NCBI RefSeq assembly: GCF_026130605.1
Contig: NZ_JANFAU010000005.1
Coordinates: 186,001-250,000, forward strand
Direction: 5' to 3'
DNA from: Sphingomonas lycopersici
GTDB taxonomy: Bacteria > Pseudomonadota > Alphaproteobacteria > Sphingomonadales > Sphingomonadaceae
DNA: 64,000 nt
Part shown: one piece after another, positions 1-7,324 of the stretch
Position numbering within the stretch: the first letter of the stretch is position 1
Layout: each line of letters starts with the position of its first letter
Translations under genes and position numbers: made by a program
Notes under the pieces: generated by a model
What the model was told of the DNA's origin: nothing
The model's input: only the letters and a program-made list of their open reading frames with translations
Database searches by the model: none

Positions 1-817
1 CCTTCTCGACCGGGGCGGCGGGGACGTGGACGCGCTCCCCGCCCGCGATCGCCAGCGCGCCGCGCTCGCTCAGCGTCACGACGAGCAACGGCACCTTCGC
101 CTGCACCGCGGCGATCGCCGCCTCGACATCGGCGGTTTCGGTGAGCGACATGATTTCCGCCTCATTGGCGAACAAAACATCGATCAGCCCGTGGTCGATC
201 AGCTCGTGGAACGCGCCGCGGTGGCGCTCGATGACGAATTCGGCCGAGAGCGTGAAGGCGACCTTGCGCCCCGCCGCGCGGGCGACGTCGATCGCGGCGC
301 GCATCGCGGCGCGCGGCTCCTCCGGATCCCACAGATAGCCTTCGAGATAGAGGTAATGCGCATCGGCGATCAGCGCGCGGTCGAGCGCCGCGGCGGGGAG
401 ATAATGCGACGCGCCGAGGAAGGTGTTCATCGTGCGCTGCCCGTCGGGGGTGACGAAGATCAGGCAGCGGCCGGTGGTCGGCTGGCCCGGGCGCGTCGCG
501 GTGTCGAAGCGGATGCCCGCGGCGCGGATGTCGTGCGCGAAGACCGCGCCGAGCTGGTCGTCGGCGACCTGCCCGATGAACCCGCACTTGCCGCCCAAGG
601 AGGCGATGCCGGCGATCGTGTTCGCCGCCGATCCGCCCGAAATCTCCTGCCCCGGCCCCATCTTGGCGTAGAGCGCATCGGCCTCCTCGGGGGAGAAGAC
701 GAGCTGCATCGCGCCCTTGGTCATCCCGTTGTCGGCGATGAATTCGTCGGTGGCGGGCGCGAGGATGTCGACGATCGCATTGCCGATCGCCACCACGGCG
801 TAATTGGGGCTGGTCAA
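1..817 (-). CDS. PfkB-family carbohydrate/adenosine kinase (3' end beyond window)
   Basis: ATP-dependent sugar or nucleoside kinase of the ribokinase/PfkB superfamily; about 272 codons are visible and the C-terminus, with the DTxGAGD catalytic motif, lies beyond base 1. The N-terminus reads TSPNYAVVAIGNAIVDILA and the first PfkB signature is GGSAANTIAG at residues 61-70, followed by ASLGG and GQVADD. The start is taken as TTG at 817, because no ATG/GTG lies between it and the conserved VVAIGNAIVD strand and GGAG stands about 9 bases upstream. Sphingomonad homologues are usually called adenosine kinase; the true substrate (adenosine, ribose, fructose or other) cannot be decided. It is transcribed away from the EI24-like gene. 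Confidence 0.85.
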   Translation of the reverse strand, partial: MTSPNYAVVAIGNAIVDILAPATDEFIADNGMTKGAMQLVFSPEEADALYAKMGPGQEISGGSAANTIAGIASLGGKCGFIGQVADDQLGAVFAHDIRAAGIRFDTATRPGQPTTGRCLIFVTPDGQRTMNTFLGASHYLPAAALDRALIADAHYLYLEGYLWDPEEPRAAMRAAIDVARAAGRKVAFTLSAEFVIERHRGAFHELIDHGLIDVLFANEAEIMSLTETADVEAAIAAVQAKVPLLVVTLSERGALAIAGGERVHVPAAPVEK

Positions 818-921
818 AATTGGTGTCTCCGAATCTCTGGGTGCGGCCGTTGGGCGAACGCAAACGAGCGGTGCGTTAAGCGGCAAAGCCGATCAGGGCA
901 ACTGTCGGCGCCCCGGCGCCC

Positions 922-948
922 TTGTGCTCCCGCGAAGGCGGAGACACA
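922..948. repeat. Half copy of the CGCGAAGGCGG palindrome class
   Basis: A single arm of the repeat seen complete at 4478-4563 and 10796-10850 lies in the divergent gap between the kinase and the EI24-like gene. It has the TGTGCTCCCGCGAAGGCGG core, a mismatch in the second half-stem, and no partner arm. It is probably a decayed REP. Confidence 0.5.
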
Positions 949-1010
949 ACGGAATGCGGGGGGACGCCGCATCTTGCGCAACCGCCTGCTGCCGTTGCAT
1001 CCCTTTGACA

Positions 1011-1679
1011 ATGTTCGGCGCACTCGCCCTGTCGGTGGCCCAATTGGGCGATCCGCGTATTCTGCGCGTGCTGGGCAAGAGCCTGTTGCTCACGCTCGCG
1101 CTGTTCGTGCTGCTCGGCGTCGGCTTGTGGTGGGGCGTCGAGACGTGGCTCGCGCAAAGCGAATGGCATGACGAGATCGCCTCCGCCGCGACGATCGTCG
1201 GGCTCGCGCTCGCCTTCTGGTTCCTGTTCCGCGCGGTGGCGATCGCGGTGATCGGCATCTTCGCCGACGAGGTGGTCACGGCGGTCGAGGCGCGGCATTA
1301 TCCCGCCGCGCTGGCGAGCGCGCGGCCGGTGCCGCTGCATCGCGCGCTGATGATGGGGCTGGGATCGGCGGCGCGGGTCGTGGCGATCAACCTGCTGCTG
1401 CTCCCGCTCTATGGCGTACTGCTCGTCACCGGCGTGGGCACCGCGGCGTTATTCTTCGCGGTCAACGGCTGGCTGCTCGGGCGCGATCTCGGCGATATGG
1501 TCGCGGCGCGGCATATGGATGCGGCGACATTGCGCGCGTGGCGCCGGACGAACGGCGCGCGGCGCTTCCTGCTCGGGCTTGCGGCGACCGGGCTGTTCGT
1601 GGTTCCGCTGCTCAACATCCTCGCGCCGGTGCTCGGCGCGGCGATGGCAACGCATTTCTTCCACCGGGGACGGACATGA
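1011..1679 (+). CDS. EI24-domain-like integral membrane protein
   Basis: Inner-membrane protein of 222 residues with several hydrophobic segments (about 20-40, 62-88, 120-165 and 190-215), resembling the EI24/CysZ-like family (Pfam EI24); function unknown, with sulfate transport only a family-level association. The start at ATG 1011 gives MFGALALSVAQLGDP, matching the usual N-terminus of sphingomonad homologues; the frame is open further upstream but that part is not protein-like and overlaps a repeat. The ribosome-binding site is weak. The stop codon overlaps the next start (ATGA), so it probably forms an operon with the lipoprotein gene. Confidence 0.75.
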   Translation: MFGALALSVAQLGDPRILRVLGKSLLLTLALFVLLGVGLWWGVETWLAQSEWHDEIASAATIVGLALAFWFLFRAVAIAVIGIFADEVVTAVEARHYPAALASARPVPLHRALMMGLGSAARVVAINLLLLPLYGVLLVTGVGTAALFFAVNGWLLGRDLGDMVAARHMDAATLRAWRRTNGARRFLLGLAATGLFVVPLLNILAPVLGAAMATHFFHRGRT

Positions 1680-2032
1680 GGTTTTCGATTTTGGCGGGCG
1701 CGGTGCTGCTGGCGGGCTGCGCCTCGACCGCGACCACCGCGCCGCCGGCGACCCCCGCGGCGGTCGCCCTGCCCTATACGTCGAGCGGGCTCGAACGCGT
1801 GATCGGGCAGGATGCCGCCGCGCTGGTCAAATTGTTCGGCCAGCCCGACGCCGACGTGCGCGAGGGCGATGCGCGCAAGCTGCAGTTCCAGAGCCGCATC
1901 TGCGTGCTCGACGCCTATCTCTATCCGCGCGGCAACGAACAGCGCGTCACCTATATCGACGCGCGCGAGCCCGACGGCAGCGCAATCGACCGCGCAAGCT
2001 GCGTCTCGGCGCTAACGCGACGGGGGAAATAG
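1676..2032 (+). CDS. Small putative lipoprotein, unknown function
   Basis: 118-residue protein starting MRFSILAGAVLLAGCAST; the lipobox LAGC around residues 13-16 suggests lipidation and an envelope location. The mature part is preceded by an Ala/Thr/Pro-rich linker and contains LVKLFGQPDADVREGDARKL and RICVLDAYLYP, which suggests a small compact domain of the BamE/SmpA-like sort (inference from the xLFGxP-dVrxxxxxxxW/L-like pattern; not certain). Two Cys after the lipobox Cys could form a disulfide. Its start overlaps the stop of the preceding membrane-protein gene by 4 bases. Confidence 0.7.
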   Translation: MRFSILAGAVLLAGCASTATTAPPATPAAVALPYTSSGLERVIGQDAAALVKLFGQPDADVREGDARKLQFQSRICVLDAYLYPRGNEQRVTYIDAREPDGSAIDRASCVSALTRRGK

Positions 2033-2042
2033 GGGGATTTCC

Positions 2043-2097
2043 CGCTTCCCTACTTTCCCCCCTCCCTGGGGAAGGGAGGGGGGAAAGTAGGGAAGCG
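2043..2097. repeat. Perfect 24-bp inverted repeat, likely bidirectional terminator
   Basis: Arms 2043-2066 and 2074-2097 are perfect reverse complements separated by the 7-base loop TGGGGAA. The element sits exactly between the convergent lipoprotein and cation-efflux genes. Its inner CCCTCCC/GGGAGGG core is shared with the ends of the composite elements at 5093, 7114, 24682, 26565 and 43483. There is no T-run, so termination is inferred from position and stem strength. Confidence 0.8.
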
Positions 2098-2098
2098 C

Positions 2099-3046
2099 CT
2101 AGATCCGCTTGCCGAACCAGTGCGGCGTCACATCCGCCTCGACCAAGGGATTGTCGGTATCGACATAGCCCTCGGGATCGAGGTGGATCAGCACCTCGAC
2201 CTTGGGGAAGGCATCGCGCAGCCGCTGCTCGACGTTGACGACGATCTCATGCGCCGCGGCGACGGTCAGGTCGGCCGCCACCTCCATATGGAACTGCGCG
2301 AAATCATGGCTGCCCGAGCGGCGCGTGCGGAAATCGTGGATGCCGCGGATCCCCGGCGAGCGCGCGGCGACCTCGATATAAGCGGCGCGCTGGTCCTCGG
2401 GCCATTCCTTGTCCATCAGCTGGTCGATCGCCTGGCTCGACGCCTGGAACGCCCCCCAGGCCAGCCACAAGGCGATGACGATGCCGAGCACCGGATCGGC
2501 CCAGCTCCACCCGACGAGCTGATCGAGCACCAGCGCGACGATCACCGATCCGTTGAGCAGCGCATCCGACTGGTAATGCAAATTGTCGGCCATGATCGCG
2601 ACCGATCCGGTGCGGCGGATGATGTGCCGCTGATACCACAGCAGCAGCAACGTCGCGGCGATCGCCAGCACCGACACGGTGATGCCGAGCCCGGCGTCGT
2701 GGGTCGGCTCGGGATTGCGCAGCGCGGCGATCGCGCGCCAGGCGATCGCCGCGGCGGACGCGGTGATCAGCGCGACCTGGAACAAGGCGGCAAGCGCCTC
2801 GGCCTTGCCGTGGCCGAAGCGGTGATCGTGATCGGCGGGCTCGGCGGCGAGCTTGACGCCGTAGAGCGTGACGAGACTGGCGAGCAGATCGAGCGCGGTA
2901 TCGGCGAGCGAGCCGAGCATCGCCACCGATCCGGTATGCCACGCGCCATAACCCTTGAGCAGCAGCAGCGAGGTCGCCATCGCCACGCTGGCGAGCGCGG
3001 CGCGCATCGCCAAGGGGATGATGCGGCGGCGTTCCTCGCCGGTCAT
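2099..3046 (-). CDS. Cation diffusion facilitator (FieF-like Zn/Fe/Cd efflux)
   Basis: Inner-membrane proton-coupled divalent metal exporter of the CDF family, 315 residues, with a six-helix domain followed by a cytoplasmic ferredoxin-like domain. The transport site is intact: D49 and D53 in SLADTALDLL and H157 and D161 in LHYQSD correspond to the DxxxD and HxxxD quartet of FieF. The DHDHRFGHGKAE motif follows helix 2. The start MTGEERRR at 3046 overlaps the pdxH stop (ATGA); a longer start at 3070 would overlap pdxH more deeply. Probably co-transcribed with pdxH. Metal specificity cannot be read from sequence. Confidence 0.9.
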   Translation of the reverse strand: MTGEERRRIIPLAMRAALASVAMATSLLLLKGYGAWHTGSVAMLGSLADTALDLLASLVTLYGVKLAAEPADHDHRFGHGKAEALAALFQVALITASAAAIAWRAIAALRNPEPTHDAGLGITVSVLAIAATLLLLWYQRHIIRRTGSVAIMADNLHYQSDALLNGSVIVALVLDQLVGWSWADPVLGIVIALWLAWGAFQASSQAIDQLMDKEWPEDQRAAYIEVAARSPGIRGIHDFRTRRSGSHDFAQFHMEVAADLTVAAAHEIVVNVEQRLRDAFPKVEVLIHLDPEGYVDTDNPLVEADVTPHWFGKRI

Positions 3047-3624
3047 GGGTAGAGCAACCCTTCGCTCCACCCGCCCGCGCCGTCCGGGAGGAACAGCCGG
3101 CGCTCGTGGAGGCGGTGCGCGCGGTCCTGCCAGAATTCGATCCGCTCGGGGACGACGCGATACCCGCCCCAGAAGGGCGGGCGCGGCACGTCCTGCCCGG
3201 CGAAGCGCGTTTCCATCGCCGCGAAGCGCGCCTCAAAGGTGGCGCGCGCATCGAGCGGGCGCGACTGATCCGAGGCCCAGGCGCCGAGTTGCGAATCGCG
3301 GCTGCGCGTCGCGAAATAGGCGTCGCTCTCGGCATCGCTCGCCAGCGTCACCGCGCCCTCGATGCGAATCTGGCGGCGCAGCGATTTCCAGTGGAACAGC
3401 AGCGCGGCATGCGGGTTCGCCGCGAGCTCGCCGGCCTTGCGCCCCTCGCGGTTGGTATAGAAAACGAAGCCGTCGCGGCCATGCCCCTTGAGCAGCACCA
3501 TGCGCACCGACGGGCGCCCTTCGGCGTCGGCGGTCGCCAGGGCCATCGCATTGGAATCGTTCGGCTCGCTCGCGCGCGCCTCGGCATACCAGGCATCGAA
3601 CAGGGCGAAGGGATCGTGGGTCAT
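3043..3624 (-). CDS. pdxH: Pyridoxamine/pyridoxine 5'-phosphate oxidase
   Basis: FMN-dependent cytosolic oxidase making pyridoxal 5'-phosphate from PNP or PMP, the last step of vitamin B6 synthesis and salvage. Visible family motifs are MALATADAEGRPSVRMVLLKG (substrate/FMN region near residue 30), FHWKSLRRQIRIEG, and the C-terminal RLHERRLF...WSEGLLYP block. Length 193 residues from MTHDPF, close to the normal size; an alternative start four codons upstream (3636) is possible. It lies upstream of the CDF transporter with a 4-base overlap. Confidence 0.93.
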   Translation of the reverse strand: MTHDPFALFDAWYAEARASEPNDSNAMALATADAEGRPSVRMVLLKGHGRDGFVFYTNREGRKAGELAANPHAALLFHWKSLRRQIRIEGAVTLASDAESDAYFATRSRDSQLGAWASDQSRPLDARATFEARFAAMETRFAGQDVPRPPFWGGYRVVPERIEFWQDRAHRLHERRLFLPDGAGGWSEGLLYP

Positions 3625-3726
3625 CCGCGCCCACATAGCGCCGCGTCGCGGGCTTTGCCATCGCGCGCGTCTTGAGCGCGCCTTGTCAGAGGCCTAGAGG
3701 GGCGGCCACAGATTTTCGGAGTCCCC

Positions 3727-4470
3727 ATGGCAGGCCATTCCAAGTTCAAGAACATCATGCACCGCAAGGGCGCGCAGGATAAGAAGCGCTCGGCGGCATT
3801 CTCCAAGCTCAGCCGCGAAATCACCGTCGCGGCGAAGATGGGCACGCCCGATCCCGACATGAACCCGCGACTGCGCGCCGCGGTCAACGCGGCCAAGGCA
3901 GCATCGATGCCCAAGGACAATATCGCGCGCGCGATCGACAAGGCAACGCGCGGCGACGCGGAGAATTACGAGGAAGTGCGCTACGAGGGCTTCGGCCCCG
4001 GCGGGGTAAGCCTGATCATCGAGGCGCTGACCGACAACCGCAACCGCACCGCGACCAATGTGCGCACCGCCGTAAGCAAGAACGGCGGCAACCTCGGCGC
4101 GTCGGGCTCGGTGAGCCACGGCTTCGATCGCATGGGGCTGATCACCTATCCGGCGAGCGCGGGCGACGCGGAAAAGGTGTTCGAGGCGGCGCTGGAGGCG
4201 GGCGCGGAGGACGTCCAGTCGAGCGAGGACGGGCACGAGATCTGGACCGCGCAGGCCGACCTCCACGAAGTCGCACGCGCGCTCGAGCCGGTGCTCGGCG
4301 AACCCGAAGGCGCCAAGCTCGCGTGGCGGCCGCAGACGATCGTGCAGGTCGACGAAGGCGACGCCGCGACCCTGTTCAAGCTGATCGACACGCTCGACGA
4401 CGACGACGATGTCCAGCAGGTGTGGGGCAATTACGAAGTCTCCGATGAGGTGATGGAAAAGCTGGGCTGA
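3727..4470 (+). CDS. yebC: YebC/TACO1-family regulatory/translation protein
   Basis: 247-residue member of the YebC family (DUF28), cytosolic; homologues are reported as DNA-binding regulators and, more recently, as factors aiding translation of proline-rich stretches. The family N-terminus [20 protein letters not shown] is intact, with [18 protein letters not shown] in the middle and an acidic C-terminal region ([17 protein letters not shown]). ATG 3727 is preceded by GGAG. Its position directly upstream of ruvC-ruvA-ruvB is a widely conserved arrangement and supports the call. Confidence 0.95.
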   Translation: MAGHSKFKNIMHRKGAQDKKRSAAFSKLSREITVAAKMGTPDPDMNPRLRAAVNAAKAASMPKDNIARAIDKATRGDAENYEEVRYEGFGPGGVSLIIEALTDNRNRTATNVRTAVSKNGGNLGASGSVSHGFDRMGLITYPASAGDAEKVFEAALEAGAEDVQSSEDGHEIWTAQADLHEVARALEPVLGEPEGAKLAWRPQTIVQVDEGDAATLFKLIDTLDDDDDVQQVWGNYEVSDEVMEKLG

Positions 4471-4477
4471 GAGCATG

Positions 4478-4563
4478 TGTGTCCCCGCGAAGGCGGGGAC
4501 CGAGGGTGAAGGAATAGGACGCTGGTGATCGAGGGACTGGGTCCCCGCCTTCGCGGGGACACA
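4478..4563. repeat. REP pair, CCGCGAAGGCGGGG class
   Basis: Two inverted copies of TGTCCCCGCGAAGGCGGGGAC (4478-4500 and 4541-4563) flank a 40-base spacer. Each copy is itself a hairpin and the pair forms a larger inverted repeat. The element occupies the gap between yebC and ruvC. Related copies are at 10796, 20337, 29648 and 34547. Confidence 0.85.
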
Positions 4564-4574
4564 CGGGGCGGCAA

Positions 4575-4593
4575 CTCCCCTGAAGGGGAGGGG
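4575..4593 (+). promoter_or_regulatory. Hairpin overlapping the ruvC ribosome-binding site
   Basis: CTCCCC (4575-4580) can pair with GGGGAG (4585-4590) across a TGAA loop, and the GGGGAGGGG purine run is the Shine-Dalgarno of the TTG start at 4596. The hairpin would partly hide the SD while leaving the second GGGG free. Seen in sequence; an effect on translation is inference. Confidence 0.45.
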
Positions 4594-4595
4594 CT

Positions 4596-5084
4596 TTGAT
4601 CATTCTCGGCGTCGATCCCGGCTTGAGCACGACCGGCTGGGGGCTGATCCGCGCCGAGGGCAACCGGTTGTCGCATATCGCCAACGGCAAGATCACCACC
4701 GATACCGCCGAACCGCTGGCGCGGCGGCTGGCGTATCTCGATTCGGTGCTCGCCGCGCTGATCGTCGATCACGCCCCCGATGCGGCGGCGGTGGAGGAGG
4801 TGTTCGTCAACGCCAACCCGCAATCGACACTCAAGCTCGGGCAGGCGCGCGGGGTCGCGCTGCTCGCGATCGCCCGCGCCGGGATCGAGCCGGGCGAATA
4901 TGCCGCGCGGCTGGTCAAGAAAGCGGTGGTCGGGGTCGGCAATGCCGAAAAGGCGCAGGTTCACGCGATGGTCGCGCGGCTGCTGCCCGGCGCGAAGATC
5001 GCCGGGCCCGACGCCGCCGACGCGCTCGCGGTGGCGATCACCCACGCGCATCACCTCGCCAGCCGGCGCGCGGGGATCGTTTGA
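4596..5084 (+). CDS. ruvC: Crossover junction endodeoxyribonuclease RuvC
   Basis: Holliday-junction resolvase that cuts four-way junctions processed by RuvAB during recombinational repair. 162 residues with the RNase-H-like fold motifs: D7 in ILGVDPG, E67/E68 in VEEVFVN, and D139/D142 in [16 protein letters not shown], the expected catalytic acidic set. The start is TTG 4596, directly after a GGGGAGGGG Shine-Dalgarno; no ATG precedes the essential first strand. First gene of the ruv cluster, separated from ruvA by 388 bases that hold a composite repeat and a minus-strand terminator. Confidence 0.95.
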   Translation: MIILGVDPGLSTTGWGLIRAEGNRLSHIANGKITTDTAEPLARRLAYLDSVLAALIVDHAPDAAAVEEVFVNANPQSTLKLGQARGVALLAIARAGIEPGEYAARLVKKAVVGVGNAEKAQVHAMVARLLPGAKIAGPDAADALAVAITHAHHLASRRAGIV

Positions 5085-5092
5085 AGCTGGCT

Positions 5093-5196
5093 CTCCCCTC
5101 TCTGGAAGGGAGGGGTCGGAGGGTTGGCCTGCAAGGAAGCGGACCGGTAACCCCCATACCCACCCACCCCCAGCCCCTCCCTTCCAGGGAGGGGAG
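5093..5196. repeat. Composite inverted-repeat element (REPIN/MITE-like), copy A
   Basis: Ends CTCCCCTCTCTGGAAGGGAG and [24 protein letters not shown] palindromes face each other around a core GGTTGGCCTGCAAGGAAGCGG. Further copies are at 7114-7224 (inverted), 24682-24792, 26565-26673 and 43483-43594, all 104-112 bp and all intergenic or overlapping a gene end. Confidence 0.85.
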
Positions 5197-5218
5197 CGAG
5201 ACCAGGCAGGCGCTACGC

Positions 5219-5248
5219 AAAAAACCCCGCCGGCGCGAACCGGCGGGG
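5219..5248 (-). terminator. Rho-independent terminator, minus strand, with no upstream gene
   Basis: On the minus strand a perfect 9-bp stem (CCCCGCCGG/CCGGCGGGG, 5225-5233 and 5240-5248) with a 6-base loop is followed by six T residues (complement of A5219-5224). No minus-strand coding gene lies upstream of it; the flanking ruvC and ruvA are both on the plus strand. It therefore ends an unannotated transcript. Confidence 0.75.
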
Positions 5249-5300
5249 TGCCTCCCACATACTCCCGGGGGCCAAGTGAATGTCGTTACAGTGCGGATAA
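5219..5300 (-). ncRNA. Candidate small RNA ending at the orphan terminator
   Basis: The minus strand just before the terminator reads CACTTGGCCCCCGGGAGTATG then TGGGAGGCACC, a purine-rich stretch in a GC hairpin context, as seen in many short bacterial sRNAs. A tiny open frame (5213-5260, 15 codons beginning ATG TGG GAG) spans the terminator stem and could be coincidental. No convincing -35/-10 pair was identified, so the 5' end is only a guess. Confidence 0.3.
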
Positions 5301-5472
5301 TCGCATCGCCGGCGATCAACCGCCATTAAACCTTTGTAATCACGGCGAACCGCGGAAACGGCGGTGCGATCATGCGCAACGCCCGGCATTAAAAGCCGCT
5401 TCCGCCGCCCGCCTGTTCCGGTTATGTCCCGGCCATGCGCGTGCGCCTCATCTTTCTCACCCGCCGCGATTC
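5249..5472. other. Gene-free leader between ruvC and ruvA
   Basis: Apart from the terminator and sRNA candidate, this AT-richer stretch (ATTAAACCTTTGTAATC near 5325) holds no protein-like frame. It probably contains the ruvAB promoter, but no clear sigma-70 hexamers could be assigned. Confidence 0.4.
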
Positions 5473-6072
5473 ATGATCGCGCACCTCAAGGGCCGGCTGG
5501 AATCGACCGGGGTCGATTATGCCGTGATCGACGTCGGCGGGGTCGGCTATCTCGTCGGCGCCTCGTCGCGCACATTGGCGGCGATCGGGCCAGTCGGCGA
5601 GGCGTGCATCCTGTTCACCGAGATGCTGGTGGGGGAGGATTTCATCCGCCTCGTCGGCTTCGCGCGTGCCGAGGAGCGCGACTGGTTTCGGCTGCTCACC
5701 GGGGTACAGGGGGTCGGCGCGCGGGTCGCGCTGGCGATCCTGTCCGCGCTCGAACCCGCCGATCTCAACCGCGCGATCGCCGCGCAGGACAAAGCGATGG
5801 TCGCGCGCGCCAATGGTGTCGGGCCCAAGCTCGCCGAGCGGATCGTGCGCGAATTGAAGGACAAGGCCGGCGGCATCGCGCTCGGCCCGGGCGGCGGCGC
5901 TGCGCCGGCGGCGGCGAGCGGCGCGGGGGCGGATGCGGTGTCGGCTTTGCTCAATCTCGGCTTCCGCCCGGCGGAGGCGAGCGCGGCGGTCGCTTCGGCG
6001 GAGGAGGAACTGGGGCCGGGCGCGACGCTCGACGCGCTCGTGCGGCTCGCGCTGCGTAAGGCGGCGCGATGA
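5473..6072 (+). CDS. ruvA: Holliday junction branch migration protein RuvA
   Basis: Junction-recognising subunit of the RuvAB branch-migration complex, 199 residues. Domain I (OB fold) starts [10 protein letters not shown] and includes DVGGVGYLV; domain II carries two helix-hairpin-helix motifs, [17 protein letters not shown] and [19 protein letters not shown]; an Ala/Gly-rich linker precedes domain III ([19 protein letters not shown]), which contacts RuvB. ATG 5473 gives the canonical N-terminus; the frame is open upstream but not conserved. Its stop overlaps the ruvB start (ATGA). Confidence 0.96.
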   Translation: MIAHLKGRLESTGVDYAVIDVGGVGYLVGASSRTLAAIGPVGEACILFTEMLVGEDFIRLVGFARAEERDWFRLLTGVQGVGARVALAILSALEPADLNRAIAAQDKAMVARANGVGPKLAERIVRELKDKAGGIALGPGGGAAPAAASGAGADAVSALLNLGFRPAEASAAVASAEEELGPGATLDALVRLALRKAAR

Positions 6073-7091
6073 CCGACAGCGATCGCCTGATCACCCCCGC
6101 CCGCCGGCCGGAGGATGTCGATGCCGCGCTGCGCCCCAAGACGCTCGACGAATTCGTCGGGCAGAAGGCCGCGCGCGAGAATCTGCGCGTGTTCATCCAG
6201 GCGGCGAAGTCGCGCGGCGATGCGCTCGATCATGTCCTGCTGTTCGGCCCGCCGGGGCTCGGCAAGACGACGCTGGCGCAGATCGTCGCGCGCGAAATGG
6301 GGGTCGGCTTCCGCGCCACCTCGGGGCCGGTGATCGCCAAATCGGGCGATCTCGCCGCGCTGCTGACCAATCTCGAAGACGGCGACGTGCTGTTCATCGA
6401 CGAGATCCACCGCCTCCAGCCCGCGGTGGAGGAAGTGCTCTATCCCGCGATGGAGGATCGCGCGCTCGATCTGATGATCGGCGAAGGACCGTCGGCGCGA
6501 TCGGTGCGGATCGATCTGCCGCGCTTCACCCTCGTCGGCGCGACGACGCGGCAGGGGCTGCTCACCACCCCGTTGCGCGACCGTTTCGGCATCCCGGTGC
6601 GGCTGCAATTCTATACGATCGACGAGCTCGAACATGTCGTGTCGCGCGCGGCGCGGCTGCTCGATCTGCATATCGCGCGCGACGGCGCGGCGGAGATCGC
6701 GCGCCGCGCGCGCGGCACCCCGCGGATCGCGGGGCGGCTGCTGCGGCGGGTGCGCGATTTCGCCAATGTCGCCGGGGTCGCGGAGGTCGACGCCAAGGCG
6801 GCTGATCGCGCGCTCAACCGGCTGGAGGTCGACCAGCTCGGGCTCGACGCGATGGACCGCCGCTATCTGACGATGATCGCGGACATTTATCGCGGCGGCC
6901 CGGTGGGCGTGGAAACGCTCGCCGCCGGCCTGTCCGAGCCGCGCGACACGATCGAGGAAGTGATCGAACCCTATCTGATCCAGCTCGGCCTCGTCGCGCG
7001 CACCGCACGCGGGCGGATGCTCAACGCGGGCGGGTGGAAGCACCTCGGGCTCAACCCGCCCGCGGGGGCGCAGGACGGGTTGTTCGACTGA
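6069..7091 (+). CDS. ruvB: Holliday junction branch migration helicase RuvB
   Basis: AAA+ motor that drives branch migration with RuvA; 340 residues, full length. Walker A GPPGLGKT (60-67), Walker B LFIDEIH (about 108-114), sensor/arginine region [18 protein letters not shown], and the C-terminal winged-helix domain containing [20 protein letters not shown]. The start overlaps the ruvA stop by 4 bases, indicating translational coupling. Confidence 0.97.
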   Translation: MTDSDRLITPARRPEDVDAALRPKTLDEFVGQKAARENLRVFIQAAKSRGDALDHVLLFGPPGLGKTTLAQIVAREMGVGFRATSGPVIAKSGDLAALLTNLEDGDVLFIDEIHRLQPAVEEVLYPAMEDRALDLMIGEGPSARSVRIDLPRFTLVGATTRQGLLTTPLRDRFGIPVRLQFYTIDELEHVVSRAARLLDLHIARDGAAEIARRARGTPRIAGRLLRRVRDFANVAGVAEVDAKAADRALNRLEVDQLGLDAMDRRYLTMIADIYRGGPVGVETLAAGLSEPRDTIEEVIEPYLIQLGLVARTARGRMLNAGGWKHLGLNPPAGAQDGLFD

Positions 7092-7113
7092 GCGTACGCC
7101 CTCCCTCTTCTTC

Positions 7114-7224
7114 CTCCCCTCCCTGGTGAAGGGAGGGGCTGGGGGTGGGTGGGTATGGTGGTTACCGATCCGCTTCCTCGCAGGCCAACCCACCCCCGAT
7201 CCCTCCCTTCACCAGGGAGGGGAG
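7114..7224. repeat. Composite inverted-repeat element, copy B (inverted orientation)
   Basis: Same architecture as the copy at 5093, but the core reads as the complement: CGCTTCCTCGCAGGCCAACC. The palindrome extends outward (CCTCTTCTTCCTCCCC and GGGGAGCAGAAGAAGG). It lies between ruvB and ptsP and could act as a terminator for the ruv operon. Confidence 0.85.
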
Positions 7225-7324
7225 CAGAAGAAGGGAGTAACGCCCGAACAAAGCACCCATTTCGAATTTACAAAGCACATAATGTTGCGTGGCACCCAAG
7301 GCTTCGGTCTGATAGCTGTCCCCT

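Noticed and set aside
4478..4563. Regular repeats as a CRISPR array
   Set aside because: Repeats are inverted pairs scattered through the genome, with no direct-repeat/spacer periodicity and no cas genes.
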